NCBI GenBank assembly: GCA_963920525.1
Contig: OY986436.1
Span: 81,003,630 to 81,067,629 of the forward strand
Source: Dichetophora obliterata
Lineage: Eukaryota; Arthropoda; Insecta; Diptera; Sciomyzidae
Reading direction: 5' to 3'
Length of the DNA: 64,000 nucleotides
The notes under the pieces are model-generated. The model saw only the letters and a list, made by a program, of their open reading frames with translations. It had not been told where the DNA came from and made no database searches. Below are positions 22,291 through 33,572 of the stretch, piece by piece. The first letter of the stretch is position 1, and each line of letters begins with the position of its first letter. A program made the position numbers and the translations under genes.

Positions 22291-24234
22291 TTTGGTTCAC
22301 TGGGAAAGACTCTATCAACTTTTTTCTTTTCTATGGAGCATTAGGCGCCTTAATATACATAGTTTAGTTCATTAATTCTGACATAGTTAGTTCATTAATT
22401 TTTTTGGAACGCGAAGCCAATTTATCGATGACAGTTTCCTCGTTCACAGAAATATCCCTATGAATATGTAATAGCGTTAAACCATAACATCATTCTATTA
22501 GATCTTTATCGATTTTTTACAAGAGTATAGTCAAAGCTGACGTAAATTAATATATTTTATGTATTAATTGAATTGCAACGGAAAATTCTGAACTCGTAAC
22601 TGCATGCATTAATTGGTGTGCTTGAGACGAAGTATCGCCACTAGAATTTGAGGAGAACATTTTTTTAAAACCACTTTGCGATAGTCACACACATCTTAAA
22701 AAATCGTAAAAGTGACAAATGTACAAATGAAATTCACTTTAACGCGCATTTAATAACACTGTAAGGACGTCAAAAAGACACACGATGATGACGAGAACGT
22801 AAACTTATATTTTGGTCGTTTAATTGCTAAGGGGGGTTTGAACACCCCGAACCCCCAAATCTACGGCGTTGCATCCATGGTCACTATTTTGCGTTTAACA
22901 CATGCATTCTATTAGATGTTATGTTATTTCTTAAACTTGACAGTTGTGGGGGCTGAGACTTGCTATTCACGAATCTTAGTTATTCTACTTTAAAATTAAT
23001 GGCCGCTTATGGCGCATGGTTTGAAATTCTTTATGCAATCTCTAAGAAGTCATAATTTTGAGAAGCATTAAATGATGTGTGTAGTTGATAGAAAAAACTT
23101 AATAAGCTTTCAAAATTTTGTCCTGTACGCAACCTCAAAAGAAGCGTAAAATCCAGTTTTTATGTAACCTTGAATATCTCGAAGATGTAAAGTGAAAGTA
23201 CAATTCTGTTCTCAGGATTGGATTCCGTGCAGAAAATTAGTTCAGAAATAAGTCTCAGTTGGGAAAAAGCAAATTCTTGTATTTTCGTTTTAGCCTAGTT
23301 AGCAAAAACATAAGAGAAAAGAGTTTGGTTTACTCGTAGTGTTTCGAAAACTTCCTCATTACCACATAATCACTAATGAAAACACACAATAAATATGCTA
23401 CTTAGCTTGATTAAAACTCTCATTACAAATAATAAACATTAAAATGAAATCATTTCAAAAATATGTTGCCATAAAAATTGACACAAATGATTTTGTCACC
23501 TTAATCATTATTAATTGCATAAATTACAATTAGTTAAAAAGTAAATGACACTTTAATATGAGATGCAAAAACTTTATATAAATTATGATTTTAATCAGTT
23601 TAATGGATTTTTTTTATACAGGGAGAGAAATATTTAAGTATTGTATGCTCTCCGTGTGATTAAAGTCTTTATTAATTTTACTAAAATCTATATTAAGAGC
23701 TTAATAATGATTCAATTTTATTGTTTATGGTTATTTATTTCTTTCGAATTAAATGATAATAGCGTTCCTAAATTTATTTTAAGCGCAACAAAAAGCATTA
23801 AAAAAACGCTTTCAATTTTGTACTCAATTAATACAAATTAAATTTGTTTTTAAATAATTTTTATTTAGACGATGAACTTTTTTAAATAATTTTGAAAATC
23901 ATATACGAAAAAATTTGTTCTCTATTACTGTATAAAAACAAGTTCTACGTCTACACTTACGATACTATTGAAACTGTCTTATTTGAAACTAAGACACTTT
24001 CATTCACAAAAGTAATATTATTTTTATTAGAGATGCAACGGATATCCGGCCTAAATTTACTATCCGGATAGTAACTCAATATCTGGTATCAGGCCGGTGA
24101 GATAGTTTTTTAAACTTTTTTTTTTACTTCGGCTTTTTTTTAATGTGAAAAGTAACAAAAAATTTACAAAGTTTCTTCCAAAAAACTTAGATTACATCCT
24201 AAGCATTCACTTTAGTGATAAATCTATACTATTA
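22291..24234. other. Gene-free AT-rich DNA
   Basis: No supported gene. A hAT-end-like start (TAGAGATGCAACGGATATCC) is at about 24030, but I could not find its inverted partner. A short GC-richer stretch at 22830-22870 has no recognised function. Confidence 0.4.
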
Positions 24235-24395
24235 TATAAAATTGAAGTAAACATTTTTTGTTCCATGTAAACTTCAAAAAAACTGGTCCGATTTTTATGG
24301 AAAAAGTTTTAAAATATCATATATGTGCCACTTTTCCTTTCAAAATTTTAATAATAAGTATATTTAATTAAAGCGTTAAGTTATAAAGAGATCAT
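24235..24395. repeat. Dispersed repeat, copy B (copy A at 14545-14705)
   Basis: Collinear with copy A over the whole stretch, same orientation, moderately diverged. Confidence 0.65.
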
Positions 24396-25226
24396 CCCAG
24401 CTGCTACGCATTGCTTAATCGTTTTCTTTTTACACGTTTTTGTTGCTAGAGTTTCAATAAACTACTACTCTCTACTTCTCTCTTTTGTGTTCAGCTAGCA
24501 CAGCGCATGGCAGAATTAGAGAAGGTATATGCATTTCGGAGAGGGAGACTACCGCAACTGTCAAAACCATGATACAAAGAACTACAGATAAAGTATTGTG
24601 ACGTGCAAGGTGCTCCTTGGTTAAAACGTAGTCACAATTTATTCATAGGGTATAAAGATTTTAAAATGCCTACATTTTCTTATGAAAACTTGTTTACTGA
24701 TATGAAATAAATATTGTTATATAAAGCACATGTCCAAAATAAAGTAAATATATTTTTAAGTAGTGTTTGTGAAGAAAAATTCGCATATTTTGTAGGGGTG
24801 CTTTTTCCCCTTTTTACCGATTTAACCAAAAAGCGGCTACGTTGCTTGATGTGCTTGACAGAATTTAGACTGTTTTTCGTTTTCATTTTGCTATCTTCGT
24901 CACTTTTCTACATTTTCTTTTGAATGTATTCATCAAGTGTCACATTTGACGAGCACCGATGACGAGGTGCGCAGTAAATTTTGTTTGTTGCGCCGGGAAT
25001 ACTTTACCTGTAGCTCTTTGTATCATACAAAATCTGAAAACGATGAGAATGCAAGAAGAAAGCGAAAATAGGCAAGAATAGCAAAATGCTTGAGTTTGAC
25101 AATTCTGGCTATGAGAAAAAGAGAGCAGTCTGAAATGCATATACCTTAACTAGTTCTACCATGGCACAGCGCAAAAAAAAAAACAGATTAGCCTTGAGCA
25201 AGGCGAAAAGTGAGATACATCTAAAT
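24396..25226. other. No gene recognised
   Basis: Somewhat higher GC than the surroundings, with short ORFs on both strands (e.g. 24714-24923, 24940-25140) that show no recognisable domain. Confidence 0.35.
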
Positions 25227-25912
25227 CAGGGCTGGGCATTCTAACACAGTAACATTTTATTTTGTCTTGTTAGTATTGGTGCGCTCTCGAATAGCGCACA
25301 CTGAGCGAAATAGTTGTCACAATTATCTAGATTGGCAAGATTGTGTGTTTGTACCCCCACACATACTGTTATATGAGTTTATTTTTTATTTGATGTTTTT
25401 ATTTTTAGTCATCGGTATTGTTCCTTATTTCTTCTTTGTCAACATCAAAGCTCGATGATTTTATTCTAAGTAAATAAATTATATAAGTTTTCTTGCAGTG
25501 GCAAATTAAACATTCTACTTCACCAGAAAGAATCTCTGCGGAAAAGAAATCACATTCCAATTCATTTTTTTTTTGTTGTTTTGTTTTTATTTTGTTTTTA
25601 TAAAATCTTGCTATATACGAATAATTAAAATTATAATCAAAAAGTTAAGCATCAAAATCTCAATGAATACAAATAATATGAAAAAAATAATGCAAAGGAT
25701 TTTAATAGGCAATATGTATAAATAATATTAAACCTAAATAAAATAAAAAATATATGCATAAGAATTATGCATAATATAATTTCCGACATAGGCCTTCACA
25801 GCATCACCGTCAACGAACGACTGAATTATATTCTCTTCTGTTGTGAGTTTTGTGTACATGTGAAAAGTTACTCTCAGAGAGCGCTCAGTGAGCTATGGGG
25901 CGCCCAGCGCTG
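25227..25912. mobile_element. Non-autonomous hAT (686 bp) with 8-bp target duplication
   Basis: Inverted ends CAGGGCTGGGC and CAGCGCTGGGC are flanked by identical ATCTAAAT (25219-25226 and 25913-25920). Subterminal GAGCGC-type motifs occur on both sides. No transposase inside. The 8-bp duplication and CAGGG start define hAT. Confidence 0.9.
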
Positions 25913-26212
25913 ATCTAAATGCAGTACTGCGCTCCAAAGCAAAATGACACAAAAGAGACAATTTTTTATTTCGGTTGACATGTATTGCCAGTTCGTATAT
26001 AAACTAAAAACTTAGAAAAACGTCCAATTAGTAAAATTATTAAAATTAATAATCAAAATGAAAAAGAGCGTTCGAAGACAATAGGCTATTTCGCTTGTTT
26101 TCGTAAACCAAGCCAGCTTCGGATATGAGTCTCTCGCTATAAACGGCACTGCAAGCAGCTGAAAGGTACGTTTTGGCAAGCTATGTCAAATGAAGGTATT
26201 TTTTGGAGTTAA

Positions 26213-26945
26213 GGGAGGGTTCTCCTGGATTTTTTTGGATTTGGCCGAAAAACAAGCAAAATTTGAGAATGGTTTGTGGGATAATGAAAAGACATACGAA
26301 CTTATGCTTTTGAACTTTGATTCGTGGTTTATTGACGAGTAAAAAAAAAAGATATTTGAAAAATTCAAAATGGCGGCTTGAAAATGGCGGATCTCGTCGA
26401 CCTCTGCGCGCAAAACATCGACCTCCCGCGGACAGTGTGGGGCTTCAGGTAGTGAACTGAAATGAGAAATGTATAAAATTTATTAAAATTGATAACATTT
26501 CATATGCCTGGAACCTAACTTCAATTAAGTTTGGTAAAAAAAACCAATTTTATGGACTTTTAAAAAAAAATTGAAATTTTTTGCTTTTTTTTTACTTAGA
26601 TCTCGTTTAAAAATTATAAATAAACAATTTTTTATGCCAATGTTAGGTTCCAGGCGTACAAAAAAGTATATACTTTCAAACATTCTTTGAATGAAGGAAA
26701 TCGGATCAATAGAACAAGCCCTGTGCTGTCCGTTAGATTAGAAAACATGGTTCCGAGAAAAACGCGTTTAAAGTTTTTAGATAGTTGGTACGCGCGCGTG
26801 AAATGGGTACGTTTGACACGCTCTAGCTCGAGAAATACGCGTCGTATTGAAATATCCCTTGGCACAAACATTCTACATATATGTAACTTTCATTTTATGT
26901 AAAAAAAAAATGGATTTTTTCAAAAAAATCCAGGAGAACCTTCCC
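26213..26945. mobile_element. TTAA-flanked MITE (733 bp)
   Basis: TTAA at 26209-26212 and 26946-26949 flanks inverted ends GGGAGGGTTCTCCTGGATTT / GGGAAGGTTCTCCTGGATTT, extending about 27 bp. An inner inverted pair GCCTGGAACCTAAC / GTTAGGTTCCAGGC lies at about 26502 and 26643. No coding capacity. TTAA suggests piggyBac mobilisation, though the G-rich ends differ from the CCC ends of the other copies here. Confidence 0.8.
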
Positions 26946-27008
26946 TTAAACGACCACCATGCGTAAGAACCGCGACTGCGATCAATTCAAACTCCGTTCA
27001 AGAAGTAT

Positions 27009-27330
27009 TCAATCTCGGTTGCAATTGGATTTTTCTCTTGATCGCGACACTGAATAAAAAAAGTGACCCTCTCCGTAAGTTTGCTTTGCATGCGGCATAA
27101 GATAGTTCTTTAAAACATGTTTCACAGTAATATTCCAAATTATTTTAACGCCTTTTTTCATAAGAAGAATGGTCAATTTGCCTTTTTTGGAGAAAGCGCC
27201 CCAAACCATGATTGACGAAACATTTTTAAATCTTTCAATGGTTTTTTTTTCTTAAGAAATTTCTGCCATGCAAGCTGCGTACACTTCATTGAAACAATCC
27301 GAATACGTGCCATGAGATGCCAAAGTTACT
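27009..27330 (-). pseudogene. Tc1/mariner transposase fragment
   Basis: Minus-strand frame contains FKNVSSIMVWGAFSKKGKLT, the conserved 'SVMVWGA.S..G' block between first and second catalytic residues, then IWNITVKHVLKNYLMPHAKQ. The expected QDNAP block is not intact and both flanks are lost. No ends found. Confidence 0.7.
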
Positions 27331-28199
27331 TTTGCCGAATGTACCCTGTATACCCTAATTAGTCGCTTTAACAATGATTAACTTTAAAATATAAAAAATA
27401 ACCTCTTTAAAGTCTTTGTTAACCCAGTTATAAAAGTTGTTGGCGCAAGTAGGAACTACTTATATAAATTAAAATTGTTAACCCAAAAAGTTTCGTTATT
27501 GGTACAAATACTTGGTGTTTAAGGATTTGAAATAGAAATTGTTGGATTAAATACTTACCACACCAGAGAGCGACTCACTAACTTCGGCTCTCTTCATTAG
27601 CGTAACCACATAAGTGCAACCGTACTCTTACAACTAATTCTATTTTTATATGAATACCATTTTTTTCATTTGAAATATATATACATACTGTCCCACTATG
27701 CAGTTACTGTGAAATAAAAAAAATTCTTTTTATTTTTCAAAATTCAAAAGTACTACAACACGTTAGTTGTCATATTGCTTTTCCAACGAGATAAAGATGA
27801 CCAAAATCGGCTAATGTTTGACGAAATAGGAACACTTTGTATTGTAGCAGACATATATACGGGAATCAGTTTTTTATGATGAAAAAACCAACGTTAAAAT
27901 TGCCGCCATTAAGCGAATTCGTAACCGATGTCTATATTCTTGGGTTAAATTAGGGCATCCAATTGATAAACATAATCCCGGGATCCCTGTACTATTCCGG
28001 GTTTGACAAGCCTTAGAAAACGACTTTTTTTGGAAAACGTTACATGAAGTTTCAAAGAAGTTTTACAACACAAAACATTGCAGAAGGTTTTAAAAAACTA
28101 AAAGCACAGCTTCGATTAAATGTTTGGATGGTTTTTATTGTGGATTTCTAAAAAAGACAGATCAATTCTTTAAAAAACAAATTAATTAAATGAGATTTT
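27331..28199. other. No gene recognised
   Basis: AT-rich; no coding frame, RNA gene or clear repeat. Confidence 0.4.
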
Positions 28200-28680
28200 T
28201 AGGAAGGTTCATAAAATTATTTAAAAAAAATAAAATAGTTTAATAATTTTAGTATTTCTAAACAGGAATTTTGTGATATTTTGTACACCTTGTTTAACCC
28301 TCTGCAACTGAAGTGCTTTAATTTTGACAATATTACTGCTGTGGTGTCTGACGGACACCTTTTAAAAATCAATTATTTTTATAAAGTTCTTTGTTTGTCA
28401 GGCCTTTATTATTTAAATAAAAAATAGTTTATTACCCAATGTAAGGTTAAGACTTTATATAAAAGATGCTTGCTTGAAACTATGTGGCTTATTTCATTGA
28501 TACAATTTACAAAATTTACAAAGAAATGCCCGAAATTGTGTTTTACAGTATCTGTCAGACAACGACGTCACCTGCAGAGGGTTAAGGAAGTTGCTTTTCT
28601 TAATTTTTTAAGGTCACATTTTAGTTTTTCTAAAATTTTGTACAGCTAGCAAAAAAAGATTTTTATTTAATTAAAATCAA
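28200..28680. repeat. Dispersed repeat copy 1, containing a TTAA MITE
   Basis: The flanks of the MITE at 28298-28581 (…TTTAGTATTTCTAA…TTTTGTGATATTTTGTA… and …GGAAGTT…TTTTAAGGTC…) are collinear with 29670-29900, which lacks the MITE. Confidence 0.85.
28298..28581. mobile_element. 284-bp TTAA MITE (piggyBac type)
   Basis: TTAA at 28294-28297 and 28582-28585 flanks CCCTCTGCA...TGCAGAGGG. Subterminal GTGTCTGACGGACACC and ATCTGTCAGACAAC are related. The CCC start and TTAA duplication match the piggyBac superfamily. A paralogous unoccupied site lies at about 29765. Confidence 0.9.
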
Positions 28681-28954
28681 ATTTCAGTATTATAAAAAAA
28701 AATAAACAGGCCATTTCAGCCCTTTGAAGGACTTTGACCTAGCTTATTGATCAATAGTGTTGTGCGTGTTATTAAATGTTTGACCACAAATGAACTGGAC
28801 CTACGTGTTTTATGCCGACTCCAAACGACCGAATTTCAGTATTAAGAAAGGTTTTTAAAATCACATTCAGGTTTTTCTTAGTTAGAATAATTGAATTTTT
28901 TGTACAAACTAAAAAATTTCAAAAATAAATTCACACTGGTGAGCGGATATTTAC

Positions 28955-29660
28955 ATTTTTTACACCGAACGGTGTTAATTTACACCGCTTTCTCGGTGTG
29001 AAATGATGAACTTATCCGATTGGTGTAAAATACGAAAAGCAAAGAAGAAAAGCAATATTGAAATCACATTCTCATTGATAAACAAATTAAAAATTGAAAT
29101 TTCTCAATTGAATTTGTTCAGTTTAATTTTTTAAATCTTGATTAAAGACTTAAATGTAATTTTGACACCACAAAATAGGCCCCAAGAAAATTGAATAAGC
29201 CCCAAAAAATGTCCATAAATTTTTGGGTGTTACTTCATATGAAATAACTCCCAATTTTTGGGGACTATTTCAAAAATTTTGGAAAATATTTAATTTTTTG
29301 GTTTGTGTCATATTTCATTATAAAAAAAGCCCCATGAAATAAGCCCCAATCAAATTTTATTTGGGGCTTATTTCATTTGACAATTCATAAATTTAATGAC
29401 AATTTAATGAAAATTGTAAAAAACATCTTTTCGAATATTTAATAATCACACCGTTCGGTGTAAGAAAAATTATAATTTTGCGTATTATAAATATACACCT
29501 AACAGGGTACAAGATAAACAGCCTATCTGATATTTACTTTTTTACACCAATTGGTGTGAAAAAAATATGCCCCTTCGGATATTAAATTCTAGCACTTTAA
29601 CACATTGTTTTTTAACACTGAACGATGTAGTACTCCCTGGAACACCGATCGGTGTAAAAA
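28955..29660. mobile_element. Non-autonomous element with ACACCG..CGGTGT palindromes
   Basis: Six palindromic or near-palindromic sites: 28962-28975 (ACACCGAACGGTGT), 28982-28999 (ACACCG-6 nt-CGGTGT), about 29016-29027 (half-like), 29447-29461 (ACACCGTTCGGTGT), 29544-29557 (ACACCAATTGGTGT) and 29642-29655 (ACACCGATCGGTGT). They cluster at both sides of a ~400-bp core with inverted GCCCCAAAT / ATTTGGGGC blocks. This looks like a foldback or MITE with iterated protein-binding sites; class unknown. Confidence 0.55.
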
Positions 29661-29669
29661 TTCTATATT

Positions 29670-29900
29670 CTATACATGTTCATAAAACTATTTAAAAAAA
29701 AATTGAATAGAATAATAATTTTAGTATTTCTAAGTAAGAATTTTGTGATATTTTGTATAGCTTGTTTAAGGAAGTTTTCTTTTTTAAATTTTAAGGTCGC
29801 ATTTTGGTATTTAAAAGGTAGTATCACATCATATTTTGTACAGCTTTTTAAAAAAGGTTTTTATTTCTGAATTTTTTTAGTTTTATGGTCACATTTTAGT
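29670..29900. repeat. Dispersed repeat copy 2 (empty site)
   Basis: Reads GATATTTTGTATAGCTTGTTTAAGGAAGTT where copy 1 has the MITE after the same TTGTTTAA, with a single TTAA here. Confidence 0.85.
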
Positions 29901-29927
29901 AGTATCATTTCAGCTTTATTAGTAATC

Positions 29928-30030
29928 GATTTAATGCCTACTCTAAATTTAATGTGAGCTTTTCTGATATCATTTCTATAGAAATTGTTGTCAAAAAGCT
30001 TGCACTAAATTTAGAGTCGACATTAAAATG
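29928..30030. repeat. ~95-bp hairpin (33-34 bp arms)
   Basis: TTTAATGCCTACTCTAAATT... and its imperfect inverse ending ...CTAAATTTAGAGTCGACATT AAA form arms around a ~30-nt centre. No gene. Confidence 0.55.
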
Positions 30031-30239
30031 ACTATTGGTAGGGCAAATACTCATAGAGTTTTTAAAATGACAAAGTGATCAAACCATCTTATAACTACAT
30101 ACATGTTAAAACGTCATAATTTCCCCACAGAAAATCAATATATGTCATTTCACTGAAGTTTAAACAACATACTTTATTTCTGCTCCATCTGTGTCAACCT
30201 TTGTGCCAAAAAAGCACAATTTGCGGGAAGCGCTGATTT

Positions 30240-31085
30240 TTTTTTAATTTGAAGATAGTGCAGCTGATAGACATCGATTGCTGTATGAAGCATATTGGAA
30301 GCATGTTTCACCAAAAAATCATGTAAGTACTGGTTCCGGCGTTTTAAAAGTTGCAATTTTGACACCAGCGACAGAGATTGCGAAGTGATGCCAGTAAAGT
30401 TGAAAAACGATGAGTGGAGGTGTTGTCAGACCAAGATTCATGCAAAACTCGAGTTCAAGTGGAGCTCGCTGAATCCTTGGGAGTGACTTAACAAGCTATT
30501 TCAAATCGTCTCAAGCCCTTGGGTATGGTGGAAAAACAAAGAAATTGGGTTGTATATGAGCTTTAGCCAAGAGATATTGAACGTAGTTTTTTCACGAGCG
30601 AGCAACTGCTTAAAACACTAAATCGAAATATTTTTTTGTGGTATCGAATAGCGATGGGGGACGAAAAGTGGATCCACTCCGATAACCCAAAGCGTAGAAA
30701 ATGGTGAAGTAAGCCCGGCCATACGTGCAACTTCAACGACCAAGTCGAATATTCACGGCAAGAAGGTATTGCTGTGAGTTTGTTGGGATCAGCACAGTGT
30801 GATCTACTATGAGCTACTCGAGCCTAACGAAACCATGACGTTATCAATAACAAATGATGCAATTGAGTCGATTATTGAAGTTCAAACGACATAAATATGC
30901 CAAAAAACATGACAACATGTTGAAAAAATCATCAAGGGAGCTTTGGAGGGACCTCTTATTCACCAGATATTACTTCTTCCGACTACAATTTGTTCAAATT
31001 GATGACTCAAACGCCAAAATATGGGTCAATTCTTGGATCTGAAAAATGGGAAAAAGTCGTAGCTATCGCTGGATAATAATTTGAA
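30240..31085 (+). pseudogene. Mariner (DD34D, mauritiana-like) transposase relic
   Basis: Recognisable blocks in order on the + strand, in shifting frames: KSCKYWFRRFKSCNFDTSDR (N-terminal HTH region block 'WF.RFK.GDF...D'), a stretch equivalent to 'LGV.Q.AIS.RL..LG', GDEKWIHSDNPKRRKW (first Asp block), then a WWDQ..VIYYELLEP-like block (seen as QHSVIYYELLEPNE) and a degraded second/third block ending with SPDITSSDYNLFKLM. Frame changes and stops are frequent, so the gene is long dead. Terminal repeats were not located. Subfamily is inferred from the GDEKW and YYELL blocks. Confidence 0.8.
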
Positions 31086-31284
31086 TAGAATGCATTGCAC
31101 CAATTTCTCTGAATATTTCAAAATTACAAAATAAGAATTTATTTGTAACCGCAATATGCATAAAAAATAAAAATCTATCTTTTGATCTGTAATACCGACT
31201 CTTATACCATAAACAGAAAAGTGTATAAACTTTAACTTATGTCCACTTGACTTCCACTTCATTATTTCGGCTCATACACATTTA

Positions 31285-31600
31285 CTCTAGCCATGGGCGT
31301 CTGCAGGGGGGAAGGCGGCACTTTTTATATATCTTCATATTAAAGCTTAGTATGCTGTAGGAACGAAAAAAAATTCCCATAAGAAATACATTGAGATTTC
31401 TGACAACGAACAGGCAGCGAAATTTTTTTCGCCAACTAGTACGCTGTAGAAGTGAAAATTATTGCTATGTTGCCAAATTTCCATTCGTAAGTGGAGAGTT
31501 GAAATTTCAAAATTTCGATGTCGATTATTTGCCAGTACGGAATTGGCACGGAAATTTGCCATTCAACAATAAAAAATAACGTCTAAGTGTTGAATTTGTT
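31285..31600. mobile_element. Left-end relic related to the hAT at 124
   Basis: GGGCGTCTGCAGGGGGGAAG followed by GCGGCACTTTTT resembles the left end at 124-175. The rest of the element is not recognisable. Confidence 0.4.
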
Positions 31601-32330
31601 TTTAAGTAAATTTATTGTTGCATTTATTTAGTTTATTAATGTGTAGTCTTGCTTTTTATAGGATATAAAATTGCAGCAATAAAAATATGAATCTGTCAAC
31701 CAGAACAGCAAGTGCTTTTTCTCCACACAAAAGTTTTGACTCTACACCAAAATTTCGCGTGTAAGTTACATATATGCCCAAAAATTTTCGTGCTCACAGC
31801 ATACGAAGCTTAAATCAAAAAAGTCGTAATTTAAAATTTAAAAATTTTAGGAGAGAAGCATAAAGCTTTCTAAATTGTAAGTTGCGCCTTAAATTAGGGC
31901 TTTAAGAACTTTGTGAATAAAAACGTCGTTTGAAGTTGTAGAAGTGTAAAATTTTGCAAAAAATGTATTTTGATAAGGTGCATCAATATTCAGTCAAAAA
32001 GTAGATTTTAAATTTCTTGTAACCTACGGCTTGTTTTATTTCATATAAAGCTATGTTTATTATATATTTAATATATAGATAAAGCTGAGCTATATATTTA
32101 TAAATAAAGCTGAGCGAAATCATTCATTTTCAAATAGTATGTTCTCGCAGAAGCGGCTGAAAAATAATGAATTTTGTATGTATTTAAATATATTTATTTA
32201 TTTAATATTCAGTATTTTTCAGCCGCGTTTGCGAATAAAAACGTGAGAGCGGTGTCGCATTCGCGACAAAAACGCGTTATATGAACACCGCCTAATAAGT
32301 TACGATTTCATTTCATTAACCCTTGTTTCA
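31601..32330. other. No gene recognised
   Basis: AT-rich with a short imperfect repeat (AATAAAGCTGAGC twice, 32080-32115) and AGCGGCTGAAAAATA / TTTTTCAGCCGCG inverted pair (about 32150-32227). Confidence 0.4.
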
Positions 32331-32507
32331 CGAACACTTTTCAATAAATTTAAAAATATTTTCTACGAATTTTATTCGTAATTTTCAGCCACGAATAGCA
32401 TTCGTAGAATGGACGTAGTTTGGTACACATTTTGAATATTTTATTCGTATTCGTACAAAAACAAATGTATATTGTACGGATACATTTACGAATGATCCTA
32501 ATACCTA

Positions 32508-33482
32508 CAGGGCTGTCCATATTCGAAGCGCCCATCTGGCAACACTGTAACTTTCCGCAGTGATGCCAAATCGACTAATGACATACCGCGTTTGAAGCGT
32601 CATTCCAAGCAAATGTTTACAATGGAACAGTACACGCCACGCGAACGCTCTAAAATTGGTGAAATTTACATTCAACAAAACAAGTCAATAGTGAAAACTC
32701 AACTCAATGAGCGATGAAGCTCATTTTCAGTTGAACGGAACGGTAAACAAACAAAATTGCCGTATTTATGCCACTGAAAATCCACAAGAGATTCAAGAGG
32801 TACCTCTTCACGATGCAAAAGTTACTGTTTGGTGCGGCGTTTGTGCTAAAATGCTCATTGGGCCGTTCTTTTTCGAAGATGATAATGGCCACAGAGTTAC
32901 TGTCAATCAGGAGCGTTATCGCGATATGATAAACAATTTTTTCATGCCAATCGTTCGTCGAAAGCGTATCAGGCACTACTGGTTTCAACAAGACGGCGCG
33001 CCACCACACACAAGCCGCACTACAATCGATTTTGTGAAGCAATTGTTCCCTGGCCGTTTGATGTCAAAAAATGGTGATTTCGATTGGCCGCCAAGATCAC
33101 CAGATTTAACGCCTCCAGACTTCTTTTTGTGGGGTTATTTGAAATCAAAGGTTTACGTCAACAAGCCAAAGACCCTAGAAGAGCTGAAAACCAACATCCG
33201 TCAAGAAATAACCGCCATTCCCATCGAAATGTTGAAGAAAACCATGGAAAATGCTGCAAAACGGGCACAATATGTCGTAGAGGCCAATGGCGACCATTTA
33301 CGAGATATCATATTCAAGAAATAATGTAAGCAAATCTACTTGAACCCAATTAAATGATATTCATGACGAACAGACAAAAAATTGTGGTTTCTTTGATTTA
33401 TTTAAAAATAAAATGGGCGATTTGATTTATTTAAATTCTTTGATTTATCTAAAAATAAAAATATCGAATATGGACAACCCTG
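32508..33482 (+). mobile_element. rosa-type (DD41D) mariner, internally deleted
   Basis: TA at 32506-32507 and 33483-33484 flanks inverted ends CAGGGCTGTCCATATTCGA / CAGGGTTGTCCATATTCGA (one mismatch). Length 975 bp, shorter than expected for a ~350-residue transposase. The transposase's catalytic half is open; the N-terminal half is mostly missing. Confidence 0.92.
32707..33324 (+). CDS. rosa-type DD41D transposase, catalytic part (N-terminal deletion)
   Basis: Uninterrupted 205-codon frame of a mariner-superfamily transposase (cuts DNA at element ends, integrates at TA). First catalytic block SDEAHFQLNG (Asp3), then VTVWCGVCAK, second block WFQQDGAPPHTS (Asp96) and third SPDLTPPDFFLWGYLKSK (Asp138). 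The 41 residues between Asp96 and Asp138 give the DD41D signature of the rosa family. Upstream, 32620-32706 encodes the family's N-terminal start (MEQYTPRERSKIGEIYIQQN) in another register, ending KTQLNE and jumping directly to the catalytic part: roughly 100 residues including most of the DNA-binding domain are deleted. The ATG used here is internal. All three Asp are kept, but the product should not bind ends normally. Confidence 0.88.
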   Translation: MSDEAHFQLNGTVNKQNCRIYATENPQEIQEVPLHDAKVTVWCGVCAKMLIGPFFFEDDNGHRVTVNQERYRDMINNFFMPIVRRKRIRHYWFQQDGAPPHTSRTTIDFVKQLFPGRLMSKNGDFDWPPRSPDLTPPDFFLWGYLKSKVYVNKPKTLEELKTNIRQEITAIPIEMLKKTMENAAKRAQYVVEANGDHLRDIIFKK

Positions 33483-33504
33483 TAGTTACGAAAAAAATCT
33501 TCTG

Positions 33505-33572
33505 TTCAGCTGGGGTTTGAACCACGGTTCTTTAGCCATGGGCCACGTACTCTTCCAGCAGGCTACGGCCAC
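33505..33572 (-). repeat. tRNA-like module with perfect B-box
   Basis: On the minus strand TAGCCTGCTGG (33555-33565, A-box-like) precedes GGTTCAAACCC (33513-33523, canonical B-box) by 31 nt. The acceptor arms do not pair well. SINE head or tRNA relic. Confidence 0.55.
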
